From the NCBI RefSeq assembly GCF_900187375.1, contig NZ_FYEW01000001.1, positions 2,666,001 to 2,730,000 of the forward strand: a stretch of DNA of 64,000 bases, written 5' to 3'. This stretch comes from Hymenobacter gelipurpurascens (GTDB lineage: Bacteria; Bacteroidota; Bacteroidia; Cytophagales; Hymenobacteraceae). Of the stretch, positions 45,398 through 56,300 are shown piece after piece (position 1 is the first letter of the stretch; the number at the start of each line of letters is the position of its first letter). The notes under the pieces are model-generated. The model was not told where the DNA came from. It did not search any database and saw nothing but the letters and a program-made list of their open reading frames with translations. The position numbers and the translations under genes were made by a program.

Positions 45398-45414
45398 AGG
45401 CCTAGGCCACTCTC

Positions 45415-46767
45415 CTACTTCTTCAGCACCCGAACACTGATACGCCGGTTCAGGGCGCGGCCTTCAGGGCTATTATTGGAGGTCAGGAAGAACTTACCGC
45501 CGTAGCCTTTCGCCTCCACCCGATTAATGTCGACTCCCATGGCTCCTAAGGCAAGCATAGCCGTTTTGGCGCGCTCCTCGCTTAGCTTATAGTTATTTAG
45601 CGCATTGCCGGTACTATCGGTATAGCCGCCGAACTTTACCTTGGCTGTCGGGAATGTTTTCAGGATGCTGGCAATATTGCGTAGCTGCTGCTGCGAATCG
45701 CCCGTCAGGGTAGCCTGTCCGGGGTCAAAATAAACCCGGTCGCAGTTGATCCAGCCTTTGGTGCGGTTCACAGAATCTACCTGCATTCCAGGGTCGGCCA
45801 GAAACGTGTATAGCCGATTTTCGGTGGAGTTCAGCCCCACTTTCTGCACGGTACCATCGGCGAGCTGCAGAATTGTGGGCTGGCCTGTATCGTAGATGTA
45901 AGTATCAGATTCCAAGTCGTAATGCCCGGCTGCTACTCCCGTATTGGCGGTGGCCACGGGCGCGGCAGGCCTGCTTTCCTCGCCTCCTCCCATCAGGGAA
46001 GCAGTAGAGGCTGTGGTTAAGGCGTTGCCGTTGGTAAGGGCCGATAGTCGGTCGTGCCCCAGGAAGTAGCCTAGGCCTACCGCGAGCAGAACTATTCCGC
46101 CCCATTGCCAGCGCATTGAGCCTCTGGGCAAATCTTGGGGAGCCTGGGCCGGTGGCGTATAGGCCATGCCGCCACCAACGCTCGTCCAGGAGCCAGGAGC
46201 TACGCCTGTGGAGGCCAATGCACTGCCTGGCATTGCTTTCTCTAGGTAAGGCTCTGCCTGTGGCTTGCGGATGAAACCGGGCAGGGCATGCATAATATCG
46301 GCCTCCTGCCACTGCAACCAGGCCAGCAGCCCGGGCGCCTGCAACTGGTGTTGGCTGGCATAGGCCCCCAAGGCTCCCAGAGTAAGCGCCACTGCACCGC
46401 CCAGAATGCCTTCCGCAGCGGCCGTTCGTACGCCTGTTGCGGCTGCCATGCGCTGGAGCGTCATGCCATACGCCTCAGCAAGCAGGCTTTCCATAATGGC
46501 GGTGCCCCTACTGATCCAGTTGGTGCTGCTCAAGGCCTGCACCTCATGAGGGAGACCGGCGGCGGCGGCTTCATGGGCCAACTGCCATATTGTTTCGGCC
46601 CCATCTTCGCGCTGCCCTCTCGTTAGTAAGCAGTTAACAACCAGCGGAATTGCCTGAATTACTGCCTGCCTTGCTTTGCTTTCCTCTTCCTGAAATTTGT
46701 TACTTAATAAACTAACAGCCTCTTCAGAAAAAGAACTCATCATTACGTCCAACACCTTCTGTTCCAT
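45415..46767 (-). CDS. DUF937-OmpA fusion membrane protein
   Basis: 450 residues from the ATG at 46765-46767. The N-terminal ~160 residues are DUF937-like helices (MEQKVLDVMMSSFSEEAVSL, AIPLVVNCLLTRGQREDGAE). A transmembrane segment lies at about 225-240 (WGGIVLLAVGLGYFLG). The last ~115 residues are an OmpA/MotB peptidoglycan-binding domain (RVYFDPGQATLTGDSQQQL, KVKFGGYTDSTGNALNNYKL, SEERAKTAMLALGAMGVD, NRRISVRVLKK). So the protein links cytoplasm and cell wall across the inner membrane. It is A+T-rich immediately upstream. The function of DUF937 is unknown. Confidence 0.85.
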   Translation of the reverse strand: MEQKVLDVMMSSFSEEAVSLLSNKFQEEESKARQAVIQAIPLVVNCLLTRGQREDGAETIWQLAHEAAAAGLPHEVQALSSTNWISRGTAIMESLLAEAYGMTLQRMAAATGVRTAAAEGILGGAVALTLGALGAYASQHQLQAPGLLAWLQWQEADIMHALPGFIRKPQAEPYLEKAMPGSALASTGVAPGSWTSVGGGMAYTPPAQAPQDLPRGSMRWQWGGIVLLAVGLGYFLGHDRLSALTNGNALTTASTASLMGGGEESRPAAPVATANTGVAAGHYDLESDTYIYDTGQPTILQLADGTVQKVGLNSTENRLYTFLADPGMQVDSVNRTKGWINCDRVYFDPGQATLTGDSQQQLRNIASILKTFPTAKVKFGGYTDSTGNALNNYKLSEERAKTAMLALGAMGVDINRVEAKGYGGKFFLTSNNSPEGRALNRRISVRVLKK

Positions 46768-47022
46768 CACGATGACATTAAGTTGATGATGCACACAATA
46801 TACTGAATTACATAAAATCAATATTATTTCTCAAAATAATTAAACTTATATATTATCAGTACGATATCTCTTTACCTATTTCTCCCTTGGCAAAAAGGTG
46901 CTTTCCTGTTCTCGTAGGCCAGTTTGTTCCCGTGCTTCTTATGAGGCGCACATTATTAGCCACTGAAAATATTTTTCAGAGAGGCTATGTATTCAAACTA
47001 TCGGCCTAGGCCTGTGGCGTGG

Positions 47023-47814
47023 TCAGGCGCGTTTCATCAACACGGTTTCTTCGTCGGCATAGCGCACGGCATCATCGGGGAATGGCTCATCGCCCCGGAA
47101 TTTCAGGAGCAGCCGGGCAGTAGTGATGATGTCTTTCTGACAATAGCGGGCTATACGCGCTACGTCGTTTTCCTCATAGTACACTCGTGCCACATCTTTC
47201 CCTTGGATGTCATCCTTGGGAGTTGGAATGCCGAACATAGCGGCCAGCAACGACAACGACGTGTAGGATTTCCGGTCGCCGAACTTCCAGAGCTCCATTG
47301 TGTCCAGATGGGCTACCTCCCAGGGCTTTTTGCCGGCTACATCGAGGTGCGAGGGCAACGGCAGCCCGTTGATGAGAATACGCCGCGACAAATAGGGCAG
47401 ATCGAACTCTTTAGCGTTGTGGCCACATAGCCGGAAGTGCGGCCGATGACTGATAACCTCGCTGAACTCGCGCAACAGCTGTCGTTCATCGTGTCCGTAA
47501 AACGACTTGACGCTGAAGGTCAGCTGTCCGTCGGGCACCTGCCGGAAGCGGCCTACGGAGATGCATACAACTTTCCCAAACTCAGCGTAAATACCGGCCT
47601 GCTCAAATAGGGAGGCCGCGTGCAAATGATCGGGCAAGGGCGCAATATGGCTGGCGTGCGAAATCCAGCCCTTTTCGCGGCGCAATGCATGGCACTTGTG
47701 TTCCCACAGCTCTTTCAGCATTTCCTCCAGATCGTCGTGGCACCCCACGCACGGCACGGTTTCGATATCGAGCACAAAAATCTCATCGAGCTTGAGGTCA
47801 TGAAGCAAACGCAT
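47023..47814 (-). CDS. Predicted DEDD-type 3'-5' exonuclease
   Basis: 263 residues. The RNase H-like fold of the DnaQ/PolB-exonuclease group is seen from the three acidic motifs: D16-x-E18 in FVLDIETV, GHNAKEFDLPYL (about 128-139), and YCQKD near the C-terminus. The middle has an insertion that makes it similar to the predicted PolB-like 3'-5' exonuclease family. It has no polymerase part. Substrate and pathway are unknown; DNA repair is a reasonable guess. Confidence 0.85.
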   Translation of the reverse strand: MRLLHDLKLDEIFVLDIETVPCVGCHDDLEEMLKELWEHKCHALRREKGWISHASHIAPLPDHLHAASLFEQAGIYAEFGKVVCISVGRFRQVPDGQLTFSVKSFYGHDERQLLREFSEVISHRPHFRLCGHNAKEFDLPYLSRRILINGLPLPSHLDVAGKKPWEVAHLDTMELWKFGDRKSYTSLSLLAAMFGIPTPKDDIQGKDVARVYYEENDVARIARYCQKDIITTARLLLKFRGDEPFPDDAVRYADEETVLMKRA

Positions 47815-48441
47815 AGTCAGGAGGTAAAACCGTCGGAAAACCCAAGATAGAGTATTTCAGATAGGATATAGAGGCTTTCCGCCGCTCCTAGGCCACTTTT
47901 CGCTTTTCCGCACATTCCACATGCGGTACGCTGGAAGCGCAAGCCAGCAAAATACCCATTCAAGTCTCCGGCTTGCTACAGAGACTTGAATGGGTATTGC
48001 AGGTAGTCGTGAGCTGAACGCCCTACCGCTTAAGCGGCTGAGAAATCGGTTCTGAGGGAGCTATGCCAGCGCGGGCTTATTGGTGATGCACAGGCCTAGT
48101 AAAGTGATGAGGAGCTGATGCCGTGGTTTGCTCATAGTAGTAAGAATTGCAGGGTTTCAGCTAGTCAGGCAGATTGAAAGAGCATTTTTGCCTTTGTTGC
48201 TACGGACAAGCAATTCAAATATCAATAATTAATCTTTGATTAGCAACACGACATAACTCCTATATAATTGACAGGGACGTTTTCTTATTGCCCTCTGATC
48301 AGCAACTTGGTTAGCTTCAGCCTGAGTAGGGGCGAGTGCTGTTGTCAGTGGTTAGGAGTAGTTTTTCTTGAAAAAAAGCTCCGTTCTTTTCAGCCGTTTT
48401 CGCACTTCCTATTACCCTGAGTGGCCTAGCGGATACGCTTT
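47815..48441. other. 627-bp intergenic region, partly A+T-rich, with a possible small transcription unit
   Basis: No protein gene of normal size. On the minus strand a 24-codon frame (48061-48135) begins with ATG and ends with TAG; its product resembles a bare signal peptide (MSKPRHQLLITLLG, ending PALA). A candidate promoter (TTG, 20-bp spacer, GATATTTG, complement of 48216-48223) lies upstream, and a terminator-like hairpin (47951-47998) downstream. The stretch 48180-48300 is A+T-rich. Confidence 0.35.
47951..47998 (-). terminator. Hairpin in the intergenic region, terminator-like on the minus strand
   Basis: Perfect 18-bp stem (47951-47968 with 47981-47998), 12-nt loop, followed on the minus strand by TTTT. 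It would end a leftward transcript starting near 48210. Confidence 0.6.
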
Positions 48442-49116
48442 TTACTGTTTTCCGCTGGTTGACAGCTGTTGGTTTGCTTGCCGGTAGAGCCAATACGAAT
48501 AGGCGTAGGCCACTACTACTGTTCCCAAAACGCCTGTCAGCAGCGCGCCGGTGGCTACTTCCCCCGGCCATACTAATGCCAGTGCGGCACTTGCTAGGCC
48601 AGTAACAAAAAACAGGCGGCCGCTCAAGCGGTGCGTACGGGCCCAGATATGCGGAAACTCCAGCGCCCAGGGTGTCCGGATTCCTACAAAATAGTTGGGT
48701 GGCACGGTGGTCAGGTAGTTTCCTATCAACGCGAAAAACAGGCCTAGCACCACGTTTAATAGTTGGCCGGGCTGCTTTTGGGGGTGCAACGCCGCATACA
48801 GACTAAGCATATTGAGGCCCGCCATAAGGCCTACCAGAGCCAGCGTGAGCTTCTGAAAATTAGGAGTAGTTGTATCCAGACGCCGTTTAGGATCGAGGCG
48901 CGGCAGCACCAGGAGTAGCAAGTAGAGGCCTAGCGGCAGTGCTACACACGGCAGCCACATATTTTGCTTAGCCGTGAACCCGTTGGCTTGCCCATTGGAG
49001 CCGAAGTGGGTAGGAATCTGGCTGGGCAGCGCGGGCCAGGTGTAGGCCAGGTACAGCGCCGGAAGCACGATGGCGGCCAGGGTCAGGAGGGGCCACAGGG
49101 AGAACTTGGATTTCAT
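48442..49116 (-). CDS. SdpI-family membrane protein
   Basis: 224 residues from the ATG at 49114-49116. About six hydrophobic segments. A DUF1648-type N-terminal part (LPSQIPTHFGSNGQANGF, then AKQNMWLPCVALPLGLYLLL) is followed by the SdpI domain (YFVGIRTPWALEFPHIWART, HRLSGRLFFVTGL). In Bacillus subtilis SdpI protects against the SdpC killing peptide and controls the SdpR repressor. The gene overlaps the ArsR gene upstream by 4 bp. No sdpABC-type toxin genes are in the window. Confidence 0.88.
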   Translation of the reverse strand: MKSKFSLWPLLTLAAIVLPALYLAYTWPALPSQIPTHFGSNGQANGFTAKQNMWLPCVALPLGLYLLLLVLPRLDPKRRLDTTTPNFQKLTLALVGLMAGLNMLSLYAALHPQKQPGQLLNVVLGLFFALIGNYLTTVPPNYFVGIRTPWALEFPHIWARTHRLSGRLFFVTGLASAALALVWPGEVATGALLTGVLGTVVVAYAYSYWLYRQANQQLSTSGKQ

Positions 49117-49385
49117 ACGATAGAATCTGACGACGGCTTGAACTGCAGCAGCCACCCGAGCAGCTCGTCCATCACCGTCATGTTAAGAGTATAAGTCACG
49201 AATTGCCCCTGCTTGTCGCTGCTCACTAGGTCGGCCTGCCGCAGCAGATCGAGGTGGTGGCTGATGGTGGGCTTGGAGAAGGAAAACTGGTCCGCAATTT
49301 CCCCCGCCGTGAGCGGCCGCTCGCGCAGCAGCTCCAGTATGGCCCGCCGGGTGGGGTCGTTGAGGGCTTTGAAGAGGGTATTCAA
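49113..49385 (-). CDS. ArsR-family repressor (SdpR-like)
   Basis: 90 residues, a minimal winged helix-turn-helix: MNTLFKALNDPTRRAILELL, TAGEIADQFSFSKPTISHHL, DLLRQADLVSSDKQGQFV. It lacks metal-binding cysteines, as expected for the SdpR group. It is translationally coupled to the SdpI gene (overlap ATGA), the same order as sdpR-sdpI in Bacillus. It probably represses its own operon. Confidence 0.88.
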   Translation of the reverse strand: MNTLFKALNDPTRRAILELLRERPLTAGEIADQFSFSKPTISHHLDLLRQADLVSSDKQGQFVTYTLNMTVMDELLGWLLQFKPSSDSIV

Positions 49386-49459
49386 TGTGCTTAGGTGTTT
49401 AGATAAATGTCTAATTACTTTTTCAAATAAGCAATAGGCCTCCAGGATTTTGCTTGGGC

Positions 49460-50047
49460 TTATTTATTTTTTCTATAACCCGAATAATCCGACGTTGCCT
49501 TCAAGTATCGAATGAAGTCGGCTTCTTTCGTGACAGGATACACCTTCAAGGGCTCTGGTGCTGTAGCATTGACGATTGATAGCAGCGCTACTAACTCTGG
49601 CACATAGTTATTATTCCAGAATAGCTCAGTCGTTTTTCTGTCTTTGGTGAGGACTACCTCAGCCTGAAACCCATCCTCGATCCACACATTATTACTTCGC
49701 GAAGCTATAGAATCCGGATTGGCACGGCGCATGATTCGCCGAAACGCCCGGGCGTGTTGGGCACTTATGGCGTTGCTATATATACGGACAGGCGTGGCTC
49801 CTGATTGATAAGCTGTTTTGTACAGCACTACCTCGTGCTGGTTTAATACATAGGTGACCTGATAGACATCTATTAAATACTGCAAAGGCCGCGTGAATTT
49901 CACGGAATCTCGGCCGTACTCGCGCCAGCCATATTCCCGATGCGCTAAGGTAAACTTGACCTCGAGTCGTTGTTTTTGATGCTCTTGTTGTTTTGTAGCA
50001 CTAGCGCAGAGAAACAGTAAACTCAACAAGCATAATCTGATAGGCAT
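49460..50047 (-). CDS. Secreted protein of unknown function
   Basis: 195 residues from the ATG at 50045-50047. The N-terminus MPIRLCLLSLLFLCASATKQ is a signal peptide, possibly a lipoprotein type with Cys at 14 (LFLC). The rest has no recognised domain; it is rich in Arg, Tyr and Asn. The gene is more A+T-rich than most neighbours. It stands alone between the aspS terminator and the sdpR gene. Confidence 0.6.
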   Translation of the reverse strand: MPIRLCLLSLLFLCASATKQQEHQKQRLEVKFTLAHREYGWREYGRDSVKFTRPLQYLIDVYQVTYVLNQHEVVLYKTAYQSGATPVRIYSNAISAQHARAFRRIMRRANPDSIASRSNNVWIEDGFQAEVVLTKDRKTTELFWNNNYVPELVALLSIVNATAPEPLKVYPVTKEADFIRYLKATSDYSGYRKNK

Positions 50048-50080
50048 AAGCACGTCGTAATTATATAGTGGTTTGACAAC

Positions 50081-50138
50081 CTAATAAAGCCAAAAAGCGG
50101 CGCCTGATATATCAGGCGCCGCTTTTTGGCTTTATTAG
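50081..50138 (-). terminator. 58-bp perfect palindrome, terminator of aspS
   Basis: The whole 50081-50138 is its own reverse complement, 29 nt per arm, with A and T runs flanking a GC-rich core (GCGGCGCCTGAT). It begins 12 bp past the aspS stop codon and can stop transcription in both directions. Confidence 0.85.
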
Positions 50139-50149
50139 GACCGTATATG

Positions 50150-51913
<1,764 letters not shown>

Positions 51914-51955
51914 AAGTCTATTTTTTGACGAAGATACTAGGCTACGTGAACAGTA

Positions 51956-52006
51956 GGATAAATGAACGTCAGGCAGAGCTTGTCTAAGCATGACGTTCAT
52001 TTATCC
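51956..52006. repeat. 16-bp perfect inverted repeat upstream of aspS
   Basis: GGATAAATGAACGTCA (51956-51971) pairs with 51991-52006, with a 19-nt loop. It lies about 45 bp before the aspS start codon, in its leader or promoter region. Confidence 0.5.
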
Positions 52007-52135
52007 TTGGAGTAACTGACTATACACCTGTACTTGGGTACATCACTCTCCGCGGGAAACGCCGCTGGCTAGGCCAGTTGGCCCCCACTTAGGCCGGGTT
52101 GGTTGAAAAGCCGGGGTTGATCATACCTCTTTTTC

Positions 52136-52143
52136 TATGTTTG
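52136..52143 (+). promoter_or_regulatory. Candidate -7 box (TATGTTTG) for the ABC transporter genes
   Basis: Exact match to TAnnTTTG, 70 nt before the ATG at 52214. TTG at 52117-52119 is 16 bp upstream, a little closer than usual for a -33 element. Confidence 0.4.
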
Positions 52144-52213
52144 ATAGGAGCCTTTCCTTTAGGTATTCGGCTTCCCTACTCATCTGTCAACCAACTTCTT
52201 TCGCCCCGCTCTC

Positions 52214-53113
52214 ATGGAACTGGCCATTGAACACCTCTCTAAGACATACCCCAACGGCACCCGCGCCCTTCACGATGTATCGTTGCGCATTGCGCCGGGT
52301 ATGTTTGGTTTGCTGGGCCCAAACGGTGCCGGCAAATCGTCGTTAATGCGCACCATTTCCACGCTGCAGGAGGCCGACTCGGGCAGCATCCGCCTCGGGG
52401 ACCTGGATGTGTTGCGCCAGCCGGAGCGGGTGCGGCAGGTGCTGGGCTATCTGCCCCAGGAGTTTGGCGTGTACCCCAAAGTGACGGCGGCAGAACTGCT
52501 GGAGCATTTCGCGGTGCTGAAGGGCATCAGCAACAAGAGTGAGCGGCGGCAGGTGGTAGATGCCTTGCTGCACCAAACCAACCTCTGGGAAGCGCGCAAT
52601 AAGAACCTGGGCGGCTACTCCGGCGGCATGAAACAGCGCTTCGGCATTGCCCAGGCCCTGCTCGGCGACCCCAAGTTGATTATTGTGGATGAGCCTACCG
52701 CCGGCCTCGACCCCACCGAGCGCAACCGCTTTCACAACCTGCTGGCCGAAATTGGCGAGAACCGCATCGTGATTCTGAGCACGCACATCGTGTCCGACGT
52801 GTCGGATCTGTGCCGGCAATTCGCCATCATCAATAAGGGTCAGGTGCTCTATACTGGCGACCCGCTGGTGGCCATTGAGGAAATGCGCGGACAGATCTGG
52901 CGACGCCACGTCAGCAAAGACGAGCTAGGCCAGTACCAGCAGCAGTTCTCCGTGATTTCCTCACGGCTATTTGCGGGCCAGACCATCATTCACGTGCACA
53001 GTGTTGCGCAGCCCGGCAACGGGTTTGAGGCCGTAGAGCCCACACTGGAAGACGTGTACTTCGCCCGCATTTATGCCGCCGAGCAGGTAGCCGCAGAAGC
53101 GGTAAAAGGATAA
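52214..53113 (+). CDS. ABC transporter ATP-binding protein
   Basis: 299 residues. Walker A GPNGAGKSSLMRTI (about 35-48), signature GGYSGGMKQRFGIAQAL, Walker B LIIVDEPTAGLD, and the switch histidine in LSTHIVSD. The last ~80 residues are the usual extension of ABC-2 exporters. It sits 239 bp before the permease/M1 fusion on the same strand, across a large palindromic element, and is its likely partner. Confidence 0.93.
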   Translation: MELAIEHLSKTYPNGTRALHDVSLRIAPGMFGLLGPNGAGKSSLMRTISTLQEADSGSIRLGDLDVLRQPERVRQVLGYLPQEFGVYPKVTAAELLEHFAVLKGISNKSERRQVVDALLHQTNLWEARNKNLGGYSGGMKQRFGIAQALLGDPKLIIVDEPTAGLDPTERNRFHNLLAEIGENRIVILSTHIVSDVSDLCRQFAIINKGQVLYTGDPLVAIEEMRGQIWRRHVSKDELGQYQQQFSVISSRLFAGQTIIHVHSVAQPGNGFEAVEPTLEDVYFARIYAAEQVAAEAVKG

Positions 53114-53146
53114 TCATACGTCAGGCACTGGCCTAGAACCAACCCC

Positions 53147-53281
53147 AGCCCGTCATGCCTGATCTGGCGTCCGCGCAGTCGAAGCATCTCTACCGCTGGC
53201 TAACTCAACATTGGCCTAGAACAGCAACGAAGCGGTAGAGATGCTTCGACTGTGCGGACGCTAGATCAGGCATGGCGGGCT
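53147..53281. repeat. Long palindromic element between the ABC ATPase and permease genes
   Basis: The left arm (AGCCCGTCATGCCTGATC, then GCGTCCGCGCAGTCGAAGCA) and the right arm (GCTTCGACTGTGCGGACGC, then GATCAGGCATGGCGGGCT) are near-perfect inverted copies, stem about 50 bp with a few mismatches. The inner arm CGAAGCATCTCTACC is identical to the one in the element at 19902-19991. The loop contains TTGGCCTAGAAC. Confidence 0.75.
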
Positions 53282-53352
53282 GGAGTGGGGTCTTTTTCTG
53301 CTTCCTTAACGCTAGGCCAGTACCTGTTGCTCCCCTTCAAAAGACACCCTAT

Positions 53353-56300
53353 ATGTTTCGAGAGATATTCCTTTTTGAGATACGCTACCGGCTGAAACGG
53401 CCAGCCACGTACATCTACTTTTTCCTGCTGACCGCAATGGCTTTCCTGCTCATGCTGGCAGTAGGCGGCGTGTTTGGTGCCAACGTGACGGTGGGCGGCG
53501 GAGGTGGCCGAGTGCTGGCCAACTCGCCTTATCAGATTATGGCTATCCTGATGGTGATGAGCCTGTTTGGGAGCTTCATCACGTCCTCTATGATGGGGAC
53601 GCCGGTGTACCGCGACTTCGAGCACCGCACGCACTGCTTGTATTACACCACGCCCATCAGCAAGTTCGGCTACCTCGGTGGGCGCTTTATGGGCTCGTTT
53701 GTCGTGACGGTGGGCATTTTCCTGGGCGCGGCGCTAGGCCTGTGGCTGGCCACGTACTGGCCTACGATGCTGCCCGCCAAGCTGGGGCCGAACCATTTGG
53801 CGACCTACCTGCAGCCGTACCTGCTCATCGTTATCCCCAACCTGTTTCTGACGGGTGCTATCTTCTTCACCGCCGCCACGCTGTCACGCTCGGCACTGGC
53901 CATTTACCTGGGTGGGGTGCTGTTTCTGGTGCTGTACTCCATTAGTGCGGGCCTACGACAGAACCTCGACAGCGAGACGCTCAAGAACCTGCTGGACCCG
54001 CTTGGCAGCAGCGCCATCGACCTGACGCAGCGCTACTGGACAGTAGCCGAGCGCAACACGCAGTTACTTCCCTGGAACGCATACATGCTGCAGAATCGGT
54101 TGCTGTGGGGCGGTGTAGGCCTCCTGACACTGGTAGCGTGCTATTTCTTTTTCCAGTTCTCCTTCGCCAACAAAGGGGCTTCCGGCTTGCGGCCCAAAGC
54201 GGCGCTGGGCGTGGTGGCCCGGCCAACCTCACTACAGTTGCCCACCGTGACGCCGCGCTTCACTCCTGGCCTGGCGTGGGCTCAGCTGGGCCGCCTGCTT
54301 CGGCTGGAGTTTTTCAGCACTATCCGCAGTGTGTACTTTATCGGCATTCTGGGGGCTGGGCTGCTGTTTCTGCTGATTTCAGGCCTGCAGGTCGGGAAAA
54401 TTTATGGCACCAATACCTACCCGGTTACGCCGGTGGTGGTGCAGCTGCTGGTGGGCACGTTTGCCTTGTTCCAGCTCATTATCATCACGTTCTACTCGGG
54501 GGAGCTGGTATGGCGCGAGCGGGACTCCAACGTCAATCAGATTTATGATGCCATGCCGATGCCCAGCTGGGTGCCGTTTGTGGCGAAGCTGGGTGCCCTG
54601 ATGCTGATTCAGGTGCTGCTCTTGGCCCTCGTGATGCTCTGCGGAATCCTGCTGCAAACCGGCATGGGCTACTTCCGCTACGAGCTGGATGTGTATGTGA
54701 AGTACCTGTTCGGCTTTCAGCTCATTGATATGCTGCTGCTGTGTGTACTGGCCATGCTGGTGCAGGTAATCGTGAACAACAAGTTCATGGGGCACTTCAT
54801 CATGATCCTGTACTACCTGTTCAACATCTTCAAAGGCCAGCTAGGCCTAGAGCACAACCTCTACAGCTACAACTCCGACCCCGGCGTGCAGTACTCGGCC
54901 ATGAATGGCTTCGGCCACTTCGTGCTGCCTTACTTCTCCTTTAAGTTTTACTGGGCGCTGTTTGCGGTGTTGCTGGCACTGGCCAGCAGCTTGCTGTGGC
55001 CAAGAGGCACAGAAACCCGCTTCTCGTGGCGCTGGCAGCAATTCAAAAGCAGCTTCTCGCCAGGTTTGCGCGTGGTGGCAGGCGTAGCGCTATTGGCATT
55101 TGCGGGCCTAGGGGCCTACATCTTCTACAACACCAACGTGCTCAACACCTATAGCACAACCGCCCAGCAGCAGAAGCTGCAGGCCGGCTATGAGAAAACC
55201 TACAAGCGCTACGCCAAACGGCCGCAGCCGCGCATTGTGGCGGTAAACCTTGCCGTGGATATGTTCCCGGCGGAGCGCGACATCCGGTACCGCGGCTCCT
55301 ATTGGCTGCTCAACCGTAGCGGCCAACCCATCGACTCAGTACAGATTCTCAGTGACGGCGAGGCCGATATCAAGCAGCTGACCCTGGCCCGGCCCGGCAA
55401 AGAGGTGCTGCATGACAAGATAGATGACCTCGATTTCCGGATTGTCCGCCTCACCCAGCCCCTGCAGCCCGGCGACTCGGTGCAGCTAAACTTCGACCTG
55501 GCCTACACCAACCCCGGCTTCAAAAACAGCGGCTCCAATACCAGCGTGGTGTATAATGGTACGTTCGTGAACAACCAGCAGCTGCCGCGCATCGGCTACC
55601 AGGAGGCCTACGAGCTCGGCGACGACGACGTGCGCAAAGAGCAGGGCCTGCAGCCCAAGCCGCGCATGGCCTCGGTCAACGACTCTGCCGCCCGCATGCG
55701 CAACTACATCAGCAGCGACGGCGACTGGATTCGGTTTGAAGCTATCCTCAGCACCTCACCCGACCAGATTGCCATTGCGCCCGGCTACCTGCAGAAGGAA
55801 TGGACCAAAGACGGCCGCCGCTATTTCCACTACAAGATGGACGCGCCCATCCTGAATTTCTACTCCTTCCAGTCGGCCCGCTACCAGGTGTACAAGGACC
55901 ACTGGAACAACATCCCGATTGAGATTTACTACCAGCCCGGCCACGAGTATAACCTCAAGCGCATGGCTACCGGCGTGAAAAAGGCCCTGGCATACTATAC
56001 CACCAACTTCGGCCCCTACCAGCACCGCCAGGTGCGTATTCTGGAATTCCCGGGCTACAACAGCTTCGCGCAGAGCTTCCCGAATACCATTCCGTTCTCG
56101 GAAAGCATCGGTTTTGTGGCTCACGTCGATTCTCTCGACCCCGATGATATCGACTATCCGCTTTACGTGACGGCCCACGAGGTGGCGCACCAGTGGTTCG
56201 GCCACCAGATTGTGAGCGGCAACGTGCAGGGCGGCACGCTCATGTCGGAAACGCTGAGCCAGTACGGCGCCCTCATGGTAATGAAGCACATTTACGGGGA

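Larger units (their letters stand above)
51914..52213. other. Divergent intergenic region, 300 bp
   Basis: Lies between the leftward aspS gene and the rightward ABC ATPase gene. It contains a 16-bp inverted repeat (51956-51971 and 51991-52006) and a -7 box TATGTTTG at 52136-52143 for the ABC operon. I see no gene. Confidence 0.5.
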
